Assembly: GCA_022575985.1 (NCBI GenBank)
Contig: JAKSXM010000231.1
Span: 20,250,501 to 20,314,500, forward strand
Direction of reading: 5' to 3'
Length of the DNA: 64,000 nt
DNA from: Anagrus nilaparvatae
Lineage: Eukaryota > Arthropoda > Insecta > Hymenoptera > Mymaridae
Part shown: piece by piece, positions 23,040 through 35,014 of the stretch
Position numbering within the stretch: the first letter of the stretch is position 1
How the letters are laid out: the number at the start of each line of letters is the position of its first letter
Translations under genes and position numbers: made by a program
The notes under the pieces: model-generated
The model's database searches: none
What the model was told of the DNA's origin: nothing
The model's input: the letters and a program-made list of their open reading frames with translations, nothing else

Positions 23040-23515
23040 GCACATACTTAAATACTTCATTTTTTTTTATAACTAAATTTTAAAATAACTTAAATATGTA
23101 CTTCCTTTTTTTTTTTTTTTTTTTTATAACTAATTTTTAAATTAACTTAAATACTTCATTTTTTTACTATAACTAATTCTTAAAATTATTCTTATATACT
23201 TCATTTTTTGGGTCTACCCGGAACCTACACATTTTGATCTTTCACATCTAAAACAATGTGTAATATTTTTTTCGTGTAATAAAATGTGTAAGAAAATAGA
23301 TGTGCAAGATTGCAATGTGTAGATTCCGAGTAGACCCCATTTTTTTTTTAAAACTAATTCTTAAAATCATGCTTATATACTTCATTTTTTACTATAACTA
23401 ATTCTTTAAAATATTCTTATATACTTCATTTTTTTACTATAACTAATTCTTAAAAATATGCTTATATACTTCATTTTTTTACTAATAACTAATTCTTAAA
23501 AATATTTATAATTAT
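23040..23515. repeat. tandem repeat, unit about 45 bp, split by a small TIR element
   Basis: The unit is approximately ACTATAACTAATTCTTAAAA plus ATATGCTTATATACTTCATTTTTT, with about eight degenerate copies. The array is interrupted at 23210-23338. Confidence 0.75.
23210..23338. mobile_element. 129-bp MITE with GGGTCTAC termini
   Basis: Begins GGGTCTACCCGGAACCTACA and ends with the inverse AATGTGTAGATTCCGAGTAGACCC. CATTTTTT lies on both sides, a possible 8-bp target duplication as in hAT elements. The host repeat also contains that word, so the duplication is not certain. Confidence 0.65.
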
Positions 23516-23529
23516 ATTATGTATTTGTC

Positions 23530-23639
23530 TTATATGAGCGGTTCGGTACAAGAAAGTCGTATGGCATTTATAAAGGTAATGGTGAAAGTAAGCATTTGAA
23601 AAAGTCATACGACTTTCTTTTACCGAGCAGCTCATATAA
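23530..23639. mobile_element. 110-bp hairpin element
   Basis: TTATATGAGCGGTTCGGTAC at the left pairs with the inverse at the right, and AGAAAGTCGTATG pairs with CATACGACTTTCT. The loop is about 35 nt. It resembles a MITE. A hairpin small-RNA precursor cannot be excluded. Confidence 0.65.
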
Positions 23640-23929
23640 TAACTATATTTTAATTTATAATTTATTATAAAACTCTTACATGTTTGATTTGTGTACTTGT
23701 GTGTGTGAGTGCGTGTGTGTGCGTATTTATTCATTTATTTCCCGAATGCTGTTTTTATCAATATTTCATAAAATCTTTGCTAATAAATATCTAAAATGCT
23801 CCGAACAACTCTTTGTATATCCGATACCATTATTATTTATTTATTTATTTTTATTATTATATATATATTTTTTTTTTTACCATATTATATAAGAAATATT
23901 CTTATATACTATGTTTTGCACCACTACAT

Positions 23930-24540
23930 GAATTATGACTTCAGGGTGCCTTGGTACGTCTACCAAAGTTTCCCTTATGTCACCGGTTTGAACACCGTGT
24001 GACACCTTGTCCCTGGCATTGCTGCCAAGTGACACCATTCCATCATACAGGCCCCCAGGTTTATCGCTGGTTTTGGCTACCTCATGTCAATTGTGTTACT
24101 GCGCCAGACAACACCCGGTCACCACCAGTATACCCTCTGGCGCACTGTTTTAATCATTAGTGTGCTTTTTGTTAATCAACAAAAATGAAATATTAAATTC
24201 ATTATTTGTCGAATCTGATTTTAATTTTGAATTTAATTTAAAAATTCTACTCAAGCTACAAATAATTCTGCTTTTACATCCTCCAAGGCGCTGTAATGGT
24301 GCCTTGTCTGCGCAGACCAGGACCTTTCAGCTACCGAGGGTCAAAGCTTTCATTATTTTTATTGTTTTTTGTTTTAATTACCACCAATATACCTTAAAAT
24401 ATTGGGACTTTTTTCCTATTTTAAAACGGTTTTAAACTTTAATTCGGCTTATTATTCTTCCATGGATACTGAAACTGGCGCCTTATCTAGCTAGACCGGG
24501 GCCCTTTGCAGTTTCCGAAGAATAAAGCCTTTGTAAAGTT
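23930..24540. other. GC-richer patch with diverged direct repeats, unidentified
   Basis: Segments near 24281-24345 and 24459-24525 are diverged copies of each other (shared GCCTTGTCTG/GCCTTATCTA, AGACC-GG-CC and CTTT-CAG words, spacing about 178 bp). A weaker third resemblance lies near 23940. Open frames are short and unrelated to known families. I cannot name it. Confidence 0.4.
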
Positions 24541-26615
24541 TTTAAGTTTTAAAATTTTATCTAATGCAGTCTTTTAATCGTGTTTTAAAAATATTTTTTT
24601 ATTTGAAATAAGTTTATTTTTATCATCAAGAACATTTTCCGAAATTTTCAAAACTGTATAGAACTTTTATAGTTCAAAAATAAAATAATTTTTGATATTA
24701 ACATTTAATGACTTTATTAAAACTTATTAAATTTTTTTTTTTATAACTATTTTACTGTACAATAAAAAAAGAATTAAAGTCGAGCTTAATATTCGAGTTT
24801 TTAGAGCGAACACAATCCTTTTCAATTTCGTGCTTATAATTTCTTATATTAAATATCATTTAAAACTTCCTTTATTAAATTCTTAAAAAAAAAAAATTTC
24901 TACGAATTTCCTAAATATACACTGCAAATAAAAATGTAAAAAAAAATTCAGTTCTTTTTTAAAATTCAATTTTATATGAAACTTCAAATTTTATTCATAG
25001 ACGCATAATTAAAAAGATAAATTATTAAATTAATTATTTAATTTATTAAATTAATATTGATATTTTTGTTCATTTTTAATTTCATAGCATCGCACGCGTC
25101 AACTTAAAATTTCTTTCAGAGTATATAGTTACCCGCAGTTCGTTTTGTGTTCATGATGTGTATACCAGATGTGTACTTAATTTTTAAGATTTATTTAAAT
25201 ATTCGCTCTCTTCTTTTTTTTTTTCATCACTGTATTTTTCTATTTCGTCGTTAAAAATTACAAGTTTCTCGAATCTTGATTTAAAAAAAAAAATTTTTTT
25301 TTTTTTTGAGTATTTTCTATATTTTAAATACTTTAAATATATTTATTAAAAGATTTTTATTTTTAAAATTTCAAATATATATTTTTCAAAATTTATTTTT
25401 TTTTTACTTGCTGTAAAATTTAATTTTTTTTTCTTATCTAATTTTAATTTTATTGAATTTCACTTTTATTATTTTTTTTTTTATTTTACGTCATTAAAAA
25501 AAAAATTACAAGTTCTTATTTCAAAAAATTCTCGTTTTGATTTTTAATTTTTTATATTTTTAAAATTTAATTTTAAACTTGCTTAAGGTATTTTACAGTT
25601 AGAATCTCTAATGAAAATAATTTGATAATATTTGGCAAAAATGATGTTTATCATTGTATAAATCTACTGATAAATTTACCATTATGAGAGAAAAAAAAAG
25701 AAAAGTGCATATATAAAAATATAATAATTTTATACATTATAAAAACTAAATTATTTAATTTAAAATGTTACTGAGAAATTTTTTTATATTTTATTTTTTG
25801 CCTTACTTCTTAATATTTTTAATTATTGTATTTTTAATTATGATGATTTTCCAAATGCAATTTATTTTTCCACGGGGGAAAATCATTTATCCAACTCCGA
25901 CATTCGTCCCTTGCTCCGAAGGGAAACCGTGAAAAACCTTGGAGAGAGTGGTCACATGGCGATGCATTTTCAAAAAAATGTATTATATCTTTCTATCTTT
26001 TGTCTTTGTCTAACCTCTTCTCTTTCTTCATACACTGAACCGGAACAATGTTTGTGTCGCACCATTTTTATTTTACAAAAATTTAATGTCACAGTTTATA
26101 TATTTTTTTTTCACTTTTAATTTTCTTGTTTCCGTACACTGAATTGGCGAATTAAAAACCACTGTCACCACTGTTATGTTCGGTATTTTGGCTAGTTTAT
26201 TTTATAGTTACTTTACAAAAGAGCGCGTTATTGTTCAATTCGCGATTAGTATGAAAACTACAACTCTAATGTACGGGAATAATTTTTGGTATTTTATAAA
26301 TGAAGAGACTTCGTATTTTTATGTTAAAATATATTTGACTATTTATTGACTTTTTAAGATGAATGTAAGTTCTTTGAAAGCCGGATACGAAGTGCCACAT
26401 CGTCAATGCGTTTTGGAATGCTGCCGTTGAGATCCATCTCTTCTCCTGGACAGGCCCTATTGTTTTAATAATCTCTTCTAGTTTTTGGAGGCTTCGATGT
26501 ACACAGCTGCAATGAGAAGCCGACAAACAACTTGTGACGTAATTGTTTTACATTTTCCTGGACAAGTCATCCTCATTTACATTTTTATGTTATTTACCGT
26601 TTTAAATTCTTAAAT
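24541..26615. other. AT-rich intron DNA without recognisable genes
   Basis: Long A/T runs through 25500. A patch at 25880-26060 is less AT-rich. On the minus strand 26366-26526 is open behind an acceptor-like TTCTCATTGCAG and encodes about 55 gene-like residues (VHRSLQKLEEIIKTIG...), but I recognise no family and list it only as a possibility. Confidence 0.45.
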
Positions 26616-27044
26616 TGTGTGTACGTATTGTAAATCTATGTGGTTGTGAGAGTATAAAAAGTTTATTATCAATAACTAAAAATGATGACTGTTTGAAAAT
26701 TAATATGTATTAAATTATATGTGTAAGTTGATTCAGTGTGTTTATTGTGTGTATGTATTGTAAATCTATGTGGTTGTGAGAGTATAAAAATTATTAATTT
26801 ATTAATAAAAATTATTAATTAAAATTATAAAAATTATTAATTTCCAAACAGTCATCATTTTCAGTTATTGATAATAAACTTTTTATACTCTCACAACCAC
26901 ATAGATTTACAATACATACACACAATAAACACACTGAATCAACTTACACATATAATTTAATACATATTAATTTTCAAGCAGTCATCATTTTCAGTTATTG
27001 ATAATAAACTTTTTATACTCTCACAACCACATAGATTTACAATA
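26616..27044. repeat. four-part palindrome (two direct units facing two inverted units)
   Basis: GTAAATCTATGTGGTTGTGA occurs at about 26629 and 26760 in direct orientation, and twice inverted at about 26890 and 27020, with matching flanks such as ATTGATAATAAACTTTTTAT. The element is therefore a tandem duplication inside an inverted duplication. Confidence 0.8.
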
Positions 27045-27259
27045 AAAACGGTCACACCATTACACACAGATTTATTTGTTATGAAAACTGAGTGATAATG
27101 TATAGAAATCAAAAACAACTAATAGTTTTAAATAATAATAAAAAATGTACAACTTTTTTCTGATAAATATTTTATATATTATAGGTAATTTTTTATATAT
27201 ATATATTTTTGTATTAATAATTTTTAATAAAAAAAACATCAATTTTTTAAAGATTAGTT

Positions 27260-29461
27260 AAATAAAGGGGGGGGGGGGGTAAATATTCGGCGAAATCTGC
27301 TCTAGGAGGAGCGACTTGAGATTCTCAGGAAATGGTGCTTTTTTGGTGACAAAAAACCTCCCGAAGTCGGTTTTTAATTTTGATAACCGGTTTTGACGAT
27401 ATTGGCCAAAATGTGCTCCATTTAAATAACATTGGAAACGTGGTTTTTTGAAAATAGCGCGAAAATTTGGAGGCGCTACACTTTTCTAACATATACTAAT
27501 CGACTCGAATATCAATTACCATTAATCTCCATATGATAAATTGAGGGGCAATTCGTGTGCTCATACTTTTTAAAGCTGTTTTTTGAGCGGAATTTTTAGT
27601 TTTTAATTTTTAAAAATTCATCACGCCAAATAGAGACAACCGATATGGACGTGCAAGGTCTCAAAAATTTTATCAAAGGGTCTACTTTTTGTGGTTTGTT
27701 TATTTTTGACTCACCACTGCATAACATAAACTAAAATTGCAAGAAACGACGAAAAACCCTAAAAAATGGCAGTTTTGCCATTAAAATTTTTTTATGAACA
27801 GTAGATATAAACTTTTTGAAAAACCAGGAAAAAACTACATGCTAAATCACAATTTTTTAGAAAAAGATTTTCCTATTTTTTGCTAAAAATCACTGCTTTA
27901 TCGACAGCGCAAAGTAAAAAATCTTCCTGTTTCTAACTTTGGGCTTACGCCGCTAAAAATTTTTAAATGGGACCCCCCAATTTTTTTTTTCTAGAAGTTA
28001 CACATTTTTCATGTACTTTCACGTGAAAAAAGTTTTTTTTTTGATTTGGGACATCCTAACCTCCAAAACTTTAATTTTCGTTAAAAATAAATGTTTTTTT
28101 TCGAGTTTTACTCCAGCCAAAATACGGGTTTGGTTGTATTTTCACTAGCGAACACGAGATTTGCTCTATTATAGGTTTTTTGGGTCGCTAAAAACCAAAA
28201 TCGGGGTCATTTCGTAAACAAAGTGGGGGCTTCACCCTTAAATTTGCAAAAACTACCCCCAAAAAGAGGTTTTTTTAAACGTATTTGCATTTTGAGCACT
28301 CAGATTCGCACCATACGGTTTTTGCGAGCCCTGATCAAGAATTTCGACTTCTTTTTCATAAATAATCAATATTTCACCCTTAAAAGAGCTAAAACTACCC
28401 CTAAAATAGCTAAAACTACCTTTAAAAGGGGTGTTTTTCCTATTTTCGTACTTTTAGCATCCGGGATAAGCCCATACAGGTTTTTATGGTGGCTAATCAA
28501 GAATTTTGACTTCTTTTTCATAACTTATCAATATTTAATCACAAAAAAGGAGTCGAAATTGTTATTAGCGACCCAAAAAACCTATATGGGCATATCCGGG
28601 ACGCTCAAAGTACAAAAAAAGCCTAAATGTCCCATTTTTTAGGGTAGTTTTAGCCAGTATAGGGGTAAAATCTTAATTATTTATGAAAAAGAAGTCAAAA
28701 TTCTTGATTAGCGACCAAAAAACCTATATGGGCATATCCCCGATGCTAAAAGTACAAAAATAAGAAAAATAACCCTTTGAATGGTAGTTTTAGCTATTTT
28801 AGGGGTAGTTTTAGCTCTTTTAAGGGTGAAATATTGATTATTTATGAAAAAGAAGTCGAAATTCTTGATCAGTGACTCGCAAATACCGTATGGTGCAAAT
28901 CTGAGTGCTCAAAATGCAAATATGTTTAAAAAAACCTCTTTTTGGGGGTAGTTTTTGCAAATTTAAGGGTGAAGCCAGTTTTTTGCAATTTTAGGTTATG
29001 TTATGCAGTGGTGAGTCAAAAATAAACAAACCACAAAAAAGTAGACCCTTTGACAAAATTTTTGAGACCTTGCACGTCCAAATCGGTTGTTTCTATTTGG
29101 CGTGATGAATTATTAAAAATTGAAAACTAAAAATTCCGCTCAGAAAACAGCTTTAAAAAGTATGAGCACACTAGTTGCCCCTCAATTTATTATATGGAGA
29201 TTAAAGGTAATTGATATTCGAGTCGATTAGTATATTTTAGAAAAGTGTAGCCCTCCCAAATTTTCGCGCTATTTTCAAAAAACCACGTTTCCAATGTTAT
29301 TTAAATGGAGCACATTTTGGCCAATATCGTCAAAACCGGTTATCAAAATTAAAAACCGACTTCGGGAGGTTTTTTGTCACCAAAAAAGCACCATTTCCTG
29401 AGAATCTCAAGTCGCTCCTCTCTAGAGCAGATTTCGCCGAATATTTACCCCCCCTTTATTT
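27260..29461. mobile_element. 2.2-kb foldback element with AAATAAAGGGG termini
   Basis: The arms 27260-27750 and 28980-29461 are inverse copies of about 480 bp: ATATTCGGCGAAATCTGCTC, CTTGAGATTCTCAGGAAATG, CCCGAAGTCGG, TTGGCCAAAATGTGCTCCAT, and so on to CACTGCATAACATAA. The region between holds about 360 bp of single-copy sequence and then a member of the foldback A family. Confidence 0.85.
28110..28977. mobile_element. foldback element B (TTTTTTGGGTCGCT family), nested
   Basis: The left end (CTCCAGCCAAAATACGGGTT, then GATTTGCTCTA and TTTTTTGGGTCGCT) is a diverged version of foldback A. The arms 28222-28560 and 28640-28976 pair with each other (CACCCTTAAATTTGCAAAAA and its inverse). The right terminus lacks the CTCCAG end, so it is truncated. 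It lies inside the 27260-29461 palindrome. Confidence 0.75.
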
Positions 29462-31309
29462 CAACCCAGTACTGGTCAATTAATGCTACAAAATCGTTAT
29501 AATATTAAACTAAATATGGGTGATACATCGAATACTACTTATGATAATTCTCAAGTAACTTTTAATTATTTAGATATTTTTATGTAACTTAATATGAAAT
29601 ATATTTTAGCGAAAAATTAAAGGGCATGTAAGCAATGAGCTTTATATTATTTTAAAATGCAAAATTTACTTATGTTTTAATAAAAAGTTAAATTACCGCC
29701 CTGTTGTCGGTTTTAACAGTTTTACCCAAAAGTTACTAAATTACAAATACTAATACATACTCATACAATGTATGCGCTATAGCTAGCATATGTGAGCAAT
29801 TATTTTAAATGTGATACTTAATTTGAGCCTGGAATCGTAAATTTTTTTTTTGAGGGCACATCGATATGACCCGTGTTTTCAGATAGTTTGAACCTTCAGA
29901 AAACCGAAAAAAATCGTGAACAAGAAATCGGCGATAGGTTCCAAAAAGATTTTTTCACTTTTATGTCAAAAACCGTGTTTTTCGTATCTGAGCTACCCCA
30001 AATTTTTAAAATAACTTTTTAGGTAAATAAAATTTAAAAAAATAGACAAGAAAATCTGATTGCCAGGGAAAAACCACTCCAGTAGAAAAAAAAACTTATC
30101 TTTTTACGATGAAATTTAGCCAAATTATCGTCAATTTAAGATTTTGCTCAAATTCGTCTTAAAAAATATTGAGATTTTATTAAAAAAAGCCGGTTTCTGA
30201 ACTATAACATGCATTACTCGCTTAATTTTCATCGTAAAATAATAATTTTTTTTTTTTTCTTATATATTTCTGCCAGTAATAAAAATTTGGGTATGATAGG
30301 GATCTAGAAAACAGAGGGAAGGGAGAGGCTAATCAGATTAATATAGGTAATTTGCTGACAGTTCATATTTAAGATTTTTAAACCCGCCCCCCCCCTGCCG
30401 CAAACCCACGGATAAGCTGTGAGAGACCACTGGCAAGTGATGACCGTTTCACGAATTTCGCCTCCTGTAAAATAGAAAGAATTGTATCTATAAAAGTTAC
30501 CTTAGAAATGGCTAAATAGTGTACGTACTAACGATTCTCACACTATTTAGCCATATACTTAATTAATAACCGATATATTTATTTCAATATATCAAATAAA
30601 TTATTTATATTTAAAAAGTACTATTTTTTATGTATTCCTTTGGCAAATAATATTTTGGAACCGATTTTAAGACTTGATTATTATAAACTAAAGAAATGTA
30701 AACCCATATAAATTCAAACATAAATTTTGGTAACATTTTCTTATATATATATATATATTTTTTCTTCATAAAAACGACATGCCACACTATCAGAATATGA
30801 AAAACAAAAAATCAAGCGATTAATTTGAATTATTTTATATATATGTATAAATAGAAAATAAAAATAATAAATTTTCATTTTAAAAATTTAATTTTTATTA
30901 AAAATTTTGATACATTTAAAAAAATAATTTAGCAATATTAATTAGTTAGAGCAGTCCATTATTATTTATCATTTTGCGTAAATTATTATTTTTTATGCAA
31001 TTGTGCAGGTTATTTTAAAATAAATTTTAAGTTCGAAAATTTATTAATTTTTATTAAAAATAAAATAATTTAAGTTGTCTGATCGTATTTTCGATTTCAT
31101 TTTTCGCCTTTCGCTCTACAAGTATGGCATGAATACAAAAAAGGTTCATGAAAACCATTTTTGGTTACTTCTTAGAGGTAGCTTAAGATTATACGCAAAA
31201 TATCAATATACAATATAAAAATTATTTTGAAGAATCTACTTAAGCTAGTTACTTATTAAATCTAGCTTTTCTACAATTTATAATTAGTTTTTTTAATTGT
31301 TACATTTAG
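29462..31309. other. intron DNA before the second importin-beta exon
   Basis: No gene was recognised. 30206-30250 repeats the 'cgcttaattttcatcgtaaaataat' segment of 17534-17580. A hairpin at 30510-30554 has the arms TGGCTAAATAGTGT and ACACTATTTAGCCA. A C-run lies at 30388-30396. The rest is AT-rich. Confidence 0.5.
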
Positions 31310-31663
31310 ATATTAGGAGCTTTGGGAACCGAAAATAATCGTCCAAGTTCTGCGGCTCAATGTGTAGCGTATGTTGCTGTCGCTGAATTACCAGTAGGTC
31401 AATGGAATGATCTTATCCCGCTGTTAGTTAGTAATGTAGCAAACCCAAATAGTACTGAAATGATGAAAGAAGCAACTCTTGAAGCTATTGGATACATTTG
31501 TCAAGAAATAGACAGTGAAGTATTAGTTTCTCAATCAAATCAAATTCTTACTGCAATTATTCATGGTATGAAAGGATCAAATACGTCTATGCATGTACGA
31601 CTAGCTGCTACAAGTGCATTATTTAATTCTTTGGAGTTTACTAAGGGAAACTTTGAAATTGAG
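31310..31663 (+). CDS. importin subunit beta, internal exon 2 of 3 visible
   Basis: A 354-nt exon, 118 codons, phase 0 at both ends, with acceptor TTTAG at 31305-31309 and donor GTAATG at 31664. It continues the exon ending at 6936. Landmarks are [48 protein letters not shown] and ICQEID, then [20 protein letters not shown]. These are HEAT repeats 2-4, the N-terminal part that contacts RanGTP and nucleoporins in the family. No internal stop or frameshift, as expected for a functional gene. Confidence 0.96.
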
Positions 31664-32516
31664 GTAATGAAATAACAAATATTTTTCTTAAATTTTTTTA
31701 TCCGTTTTAAACTTCATACTTTTTGAAATCCTGGGCTGAATTATCTTCTTTATGACTAGGATTGTACTGGGAAATAATTTCGTATGTCTCGCATTCTTTA
31801 TTTACCAGTATCGCAAAGCCATTTCTGCGACCATAGATCGATATTTTTCATGTGAGCAATTCTTATACTCTGCAATGATGACATTGAAATATTAGTTTAG
31901 AATTTAGCAGACTATACCCATAAATTTTTTTTCGAACAGTGTCCTGTTTTATTGAAAATTTGTAATTTCAATGGTTTTTGTGCAATGATAGCATAAAAAT
32001 AATAGTTTCGAATTTAGTCGTACATAGCCTACATTAAATTTTTTTCGAATAAGGTCCTGTTTTTCAGAAAAGCTGAAATATTAGTATTGAATGTTACCCT
32101 TAGTCGTATTTCTAAGATTTCTCTGTAATAAATGTATAAAATTAAAAATAAAAAACAAAAAAAGAAAACAAATTTTTGGTATTATATTTTTCAAGATATG
32201 AAGTGATAAATATGACTTATGCTTTGAAATTTTCATATTCCTAGCTTCAAACGATTATAACTTTAAACCAAGAGCGCAAATTAAAAAAAAAAAAACGTCA
32301 AATCGATAGGATGTTTTCCAAGGAATAATTTGCATTAAAACTCGTGTCAAAATACCTCTTAGATCCTGAGAAAAACCAGTTGTAAGATTGTAGCTATAAA
32401 GTGGAAGTGGGTTAAAGATTGGATAAAATAAATTACTAATTAATGACTGATAAGAATATGATGTATTATAAGAGCGCGTTATGAGTGTACTATAGGTGAC
32501 GGTACACAACCGACTG

Positions 32517-32549
32517 ACTCCTATACTGTATAATATACAGTATAGGAGT
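32517..32549. repeat. perfect 33-bp palindrome
   Basis: The arm ACTCCTATACTGTATA is followed by one A and its exact inverse. It may be a relic hairpin. No function is assigned. Confidence 0.8.
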
Positions 32550-33394
32550 ACAGTGTATATACTTACAGCTTAACTCATGTACATATATATGTGTATGTAT
32601 AGAATAAATTCTAACACCAGTTTTAGTGAAAATATTTAAAATTTTTGGTTTTTTTGACCACCAACTTCTGAGATCAATATTTGAATCCATTAAAATTTTT
32701 TTTAAAAATAAAATAAACGGCTGAGAGTATTTCTTTAAAATATAATTTAAATTGACTTTTATGTATTTGCATCTCAACAAAATAATTAAAATATATAGGA
32801 TTTTTTAAAGTTTTTTCGAATTGTATCTTGTTATAAAGAAAAATTTTTAATTTTAATTGTTTATATTCAATGATAGGATTGAAATATTAGTATTAAATTT
32901 AACATTATATACCACACTATAAATTTTTTTCGAATGATATCCTGTTTTATAGAAAAAATTATGTTGTAGGTTTGTAATCGAAGATTATATTAAGCAAATA
33001 TATGCGTGCGTGTGTAAGTCTGTCGCCTTCTGTGCCTTTCTTTCTTTTTTTAGTATGATTAGAGCGCTTGTGTATAAAACATATACAGGAAAAGACCGGT
33101 ATTCACGGGTTTTCGTAGATCGCAGATTCGCAAATTCACAGTTTTTGAAATTATACCATGTTTCAAAATTCGCGGTACATGCCTCGCAAATTCGGGGTTT
33201 TCAGTTATATTTTTATTTAAATTTGTAAATATTAATTTGAGTTTTAAAATTTTTCGGCATATTTCTTTTGTTTATTTTCATTTATTTACATAAATAAATT
33301 TTTTTATTTTTTATTTTATTTTATTTTATTAAAAATCATTAAAATTTTTAGAAATCTTTAAAATTTTTTTATTAAATTTTATTTAATTAAAATT

Positions 33395-33655
33395 ATGGCT
33401 CCAAAAAATAAATCACCTTTGGAAAAGGCTGAACGAACAAAAAATATGATGAATTTAGCACAAATAATCAAGGTAATATTTTCATCACAGTTAAAGAGTT
33501 TGATCAAAAACAAAAGTTATGTAACAGATCAAATATTTAACTGTGATGAGACCGGTTTTAACTGGAAAAAAATGCCTGCGCGTACTTTCTTAACAAAAAG
33601 TGAAAAATTTGCACCAGGTTTCAAGGTTTTCAAAGACAGGTTTACATTGTTATTT
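33395..33655 (+). pseudogene. pogo/Tigger (jerky-like) transposase fragment, N-terminus joined to DDE core
   Basis: Starts MAPKNKSPLEKAERT, resembling the N-terminal psq-type helix-turn-helix of jerky/Tigger proteins. After about 30 residues it jumps to the DDE catalytic core: NCDETGFNWKKMPARTF and APGFKVFKDRFTLLF, with the first catalytic Asp in the CDETG motif. The CENP-B-type DNA-binding domain and the distal Asp residues are missing. The frame closes at 33656 where family members continue with a CGNAAG-type motif. Dead relic. Confidence 0.75.
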
Positions 33656-33959
33656 TGATGTGGTTAAAAATAATACAATTTTGCCAATAGTATCATTGAA
33701 AATTAATAAAAATCTTCATATTTTTAAAAAAATTTCAATTTTTTTCAAATTACAGAACCTAACCTCCATTTTACATAAGAAAACCATGTTGAAAGATTCT
33801 TTTTCTTGAGTGAAACCAATAAAAATATTAACAAATAACACCAAATACCCTTCCTAGTAAACATTTTCCATTTTAACAAAATTACAATATATATTTTACA
33901 CCCCAAACGTGTAATTGACCAATAGGTAAGCTAAAAAAATAGAAAAAAAATTTGACCAA

Positions 33960-34064
33960 TTCATAGTCCATTGCCCCCCCCCCCCCTAAAAAAAACGTCA
34001 CTTTTTCACTCCCCCTGCCGAGCCAAACGTAATCAAATACCCCTTCCAATGAACATGTTCCATG
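33960..34064 (-). mobile_element. end fragment of the element at 10228-11237
   Basis: Inverse of the left end of that element: C-run, CGTCACTTTTTCA, CCCCCTGCCGAGCC, ATCAAATACCCC and the terminus AATGAACATGTTCCATG. Confidence 0.75.
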
Positions 34065-34507
34065 TTAATATAGGTTATTTGATATAAATAAGGTGAATTT
34101 TTAATTTTAATTTTTAATTTTAACAACAAATTTTTCACTTTTATGTAATTTATTACTTTTCAAATAATAATAATAATAAGAAAAAAAATAATATATACCT
34201 ATATACTTTTTTGGAATATCTATTTTTGACTAATGAAAAAAACATATATTTTAATTTTTACCAAGAAAAAAATTAAATTTAGGTTATATATTTATTTTTT
34301 CTGGAATAAATAAACATTACTAATGCTATGAATAATCATACATAAATACACAACGATTATTATTATAAGTTGGTATTATTAGCCAATCAGAACGCTTTTA
34401 TTGCGATAACAACGTACAACAATGTACATAGCAACAACTTCTTTTTAGAATAGGATCAGCAAGACCAAGTTTAAACATTTTTAAAAAATAAAAAGAACTA
34501 CTGATGA

Positions 34508-34658
34508 ATGGAATCTAAATGGTTTAAGCCAAAATTCTTAAATATGTTTAGGAGTGAAATTAGCGAATTAGATGCAATCCTTTACGAATGGTTCCATGCT
34601 GTTAGACAACAGCCGATTCTAGTAACGGGCCCAATGTTAAAAGAAAGTTACAAGTCTG
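34508..34658 (+). pseudogene. Tigger/pogo CENP-B-type DNA-binding domain fragment
   Basis: An open stretch of about 50 codons starting at an ATG. EISELDAILYEWFHAVRQQP and VTGPMLKE match the CENP-B/pogo helix-turn-helix that binds element termini. It is cut off at 34658 by the 215-bp MITE. It lies downstream of the DDE fragment at 33395 although in an intact protein it precedes the DDE core, so the two are separate copies or rearranged. Confidence 0.7.
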
Positions 34659-34873
34659 CACCGAACGGAAACCTTTGTGTTTAACTTCAATAAAAATATT
34701 TGAGTATCTGCAAAGAATATATATACTTACGTATATATATTCTTTGGTATCTGAGACGCATGTACTGCGCAGCCAGTTTATACTAACGTTTATACTAAAC
34801 TGGCTGCGCAGTACGTACGTCTCAGATACTTAAAAAAATAATTGAAGTTAAACACAAAGGTTTTCGTTCAGTG
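34659..34873. mobile_element. 215-bp MITE with a strong internal hairpin
   Basis: TIRs of about 33 bp run from CACCGAACGGAAACCTTTG and pair with the inverse ending CGTTCAGTG. Inside is a long stem at 34743-34829 built on GTATCTGAGACG and ACTGCGCAGCCAGTTTA, plus a small ATATATATACTTACGTATATATAT palindrome. It interrupts the Tigger fragment. Confidence 0.8.
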
Positions 34874-35014
34874 TGCAAAAAATATGAGGAAAATTTTTCT
34901 ACCCCCACCCCAAACCTCTATCTAGAGACCACCTCCTCATGGCGACCATTTACGGTCAGTCTAAATGGTAGTCGCTATTGAGAGGTTTGACTCTAGTTGA
35001 AAATAATTTATGCG

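Larger units (their letters stand above)
6937..31309 (+). other. importin-beta intron, about 24.4 kb, filled with mobile elements
   Basis: The donor GTAAGT at 6937 and acceptor TTTAG at 31305-31309 frame an intron of about 24.4 kb. It contains a 39-bp-subrepeat foldback, a minisatellite-bearing element, a CR1/Jockey-like LINE, at least three long palindromes and many small hairpin elements, nearly all described separately. No second host gene was recognised. Confidence 0.85.

Noticed and set aside
26266..26526. Minus-strand frame of about 86 codons behind an acceptor-like site
   Set aside because: The first 55 residues look gene-like but match no family; kept only as a note under the intron entry.
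28223..28642. 139-codon open frame
   Set aside because: Spans the arms of foldback B; the peptide repeats with the DNA units and resembles no protein.
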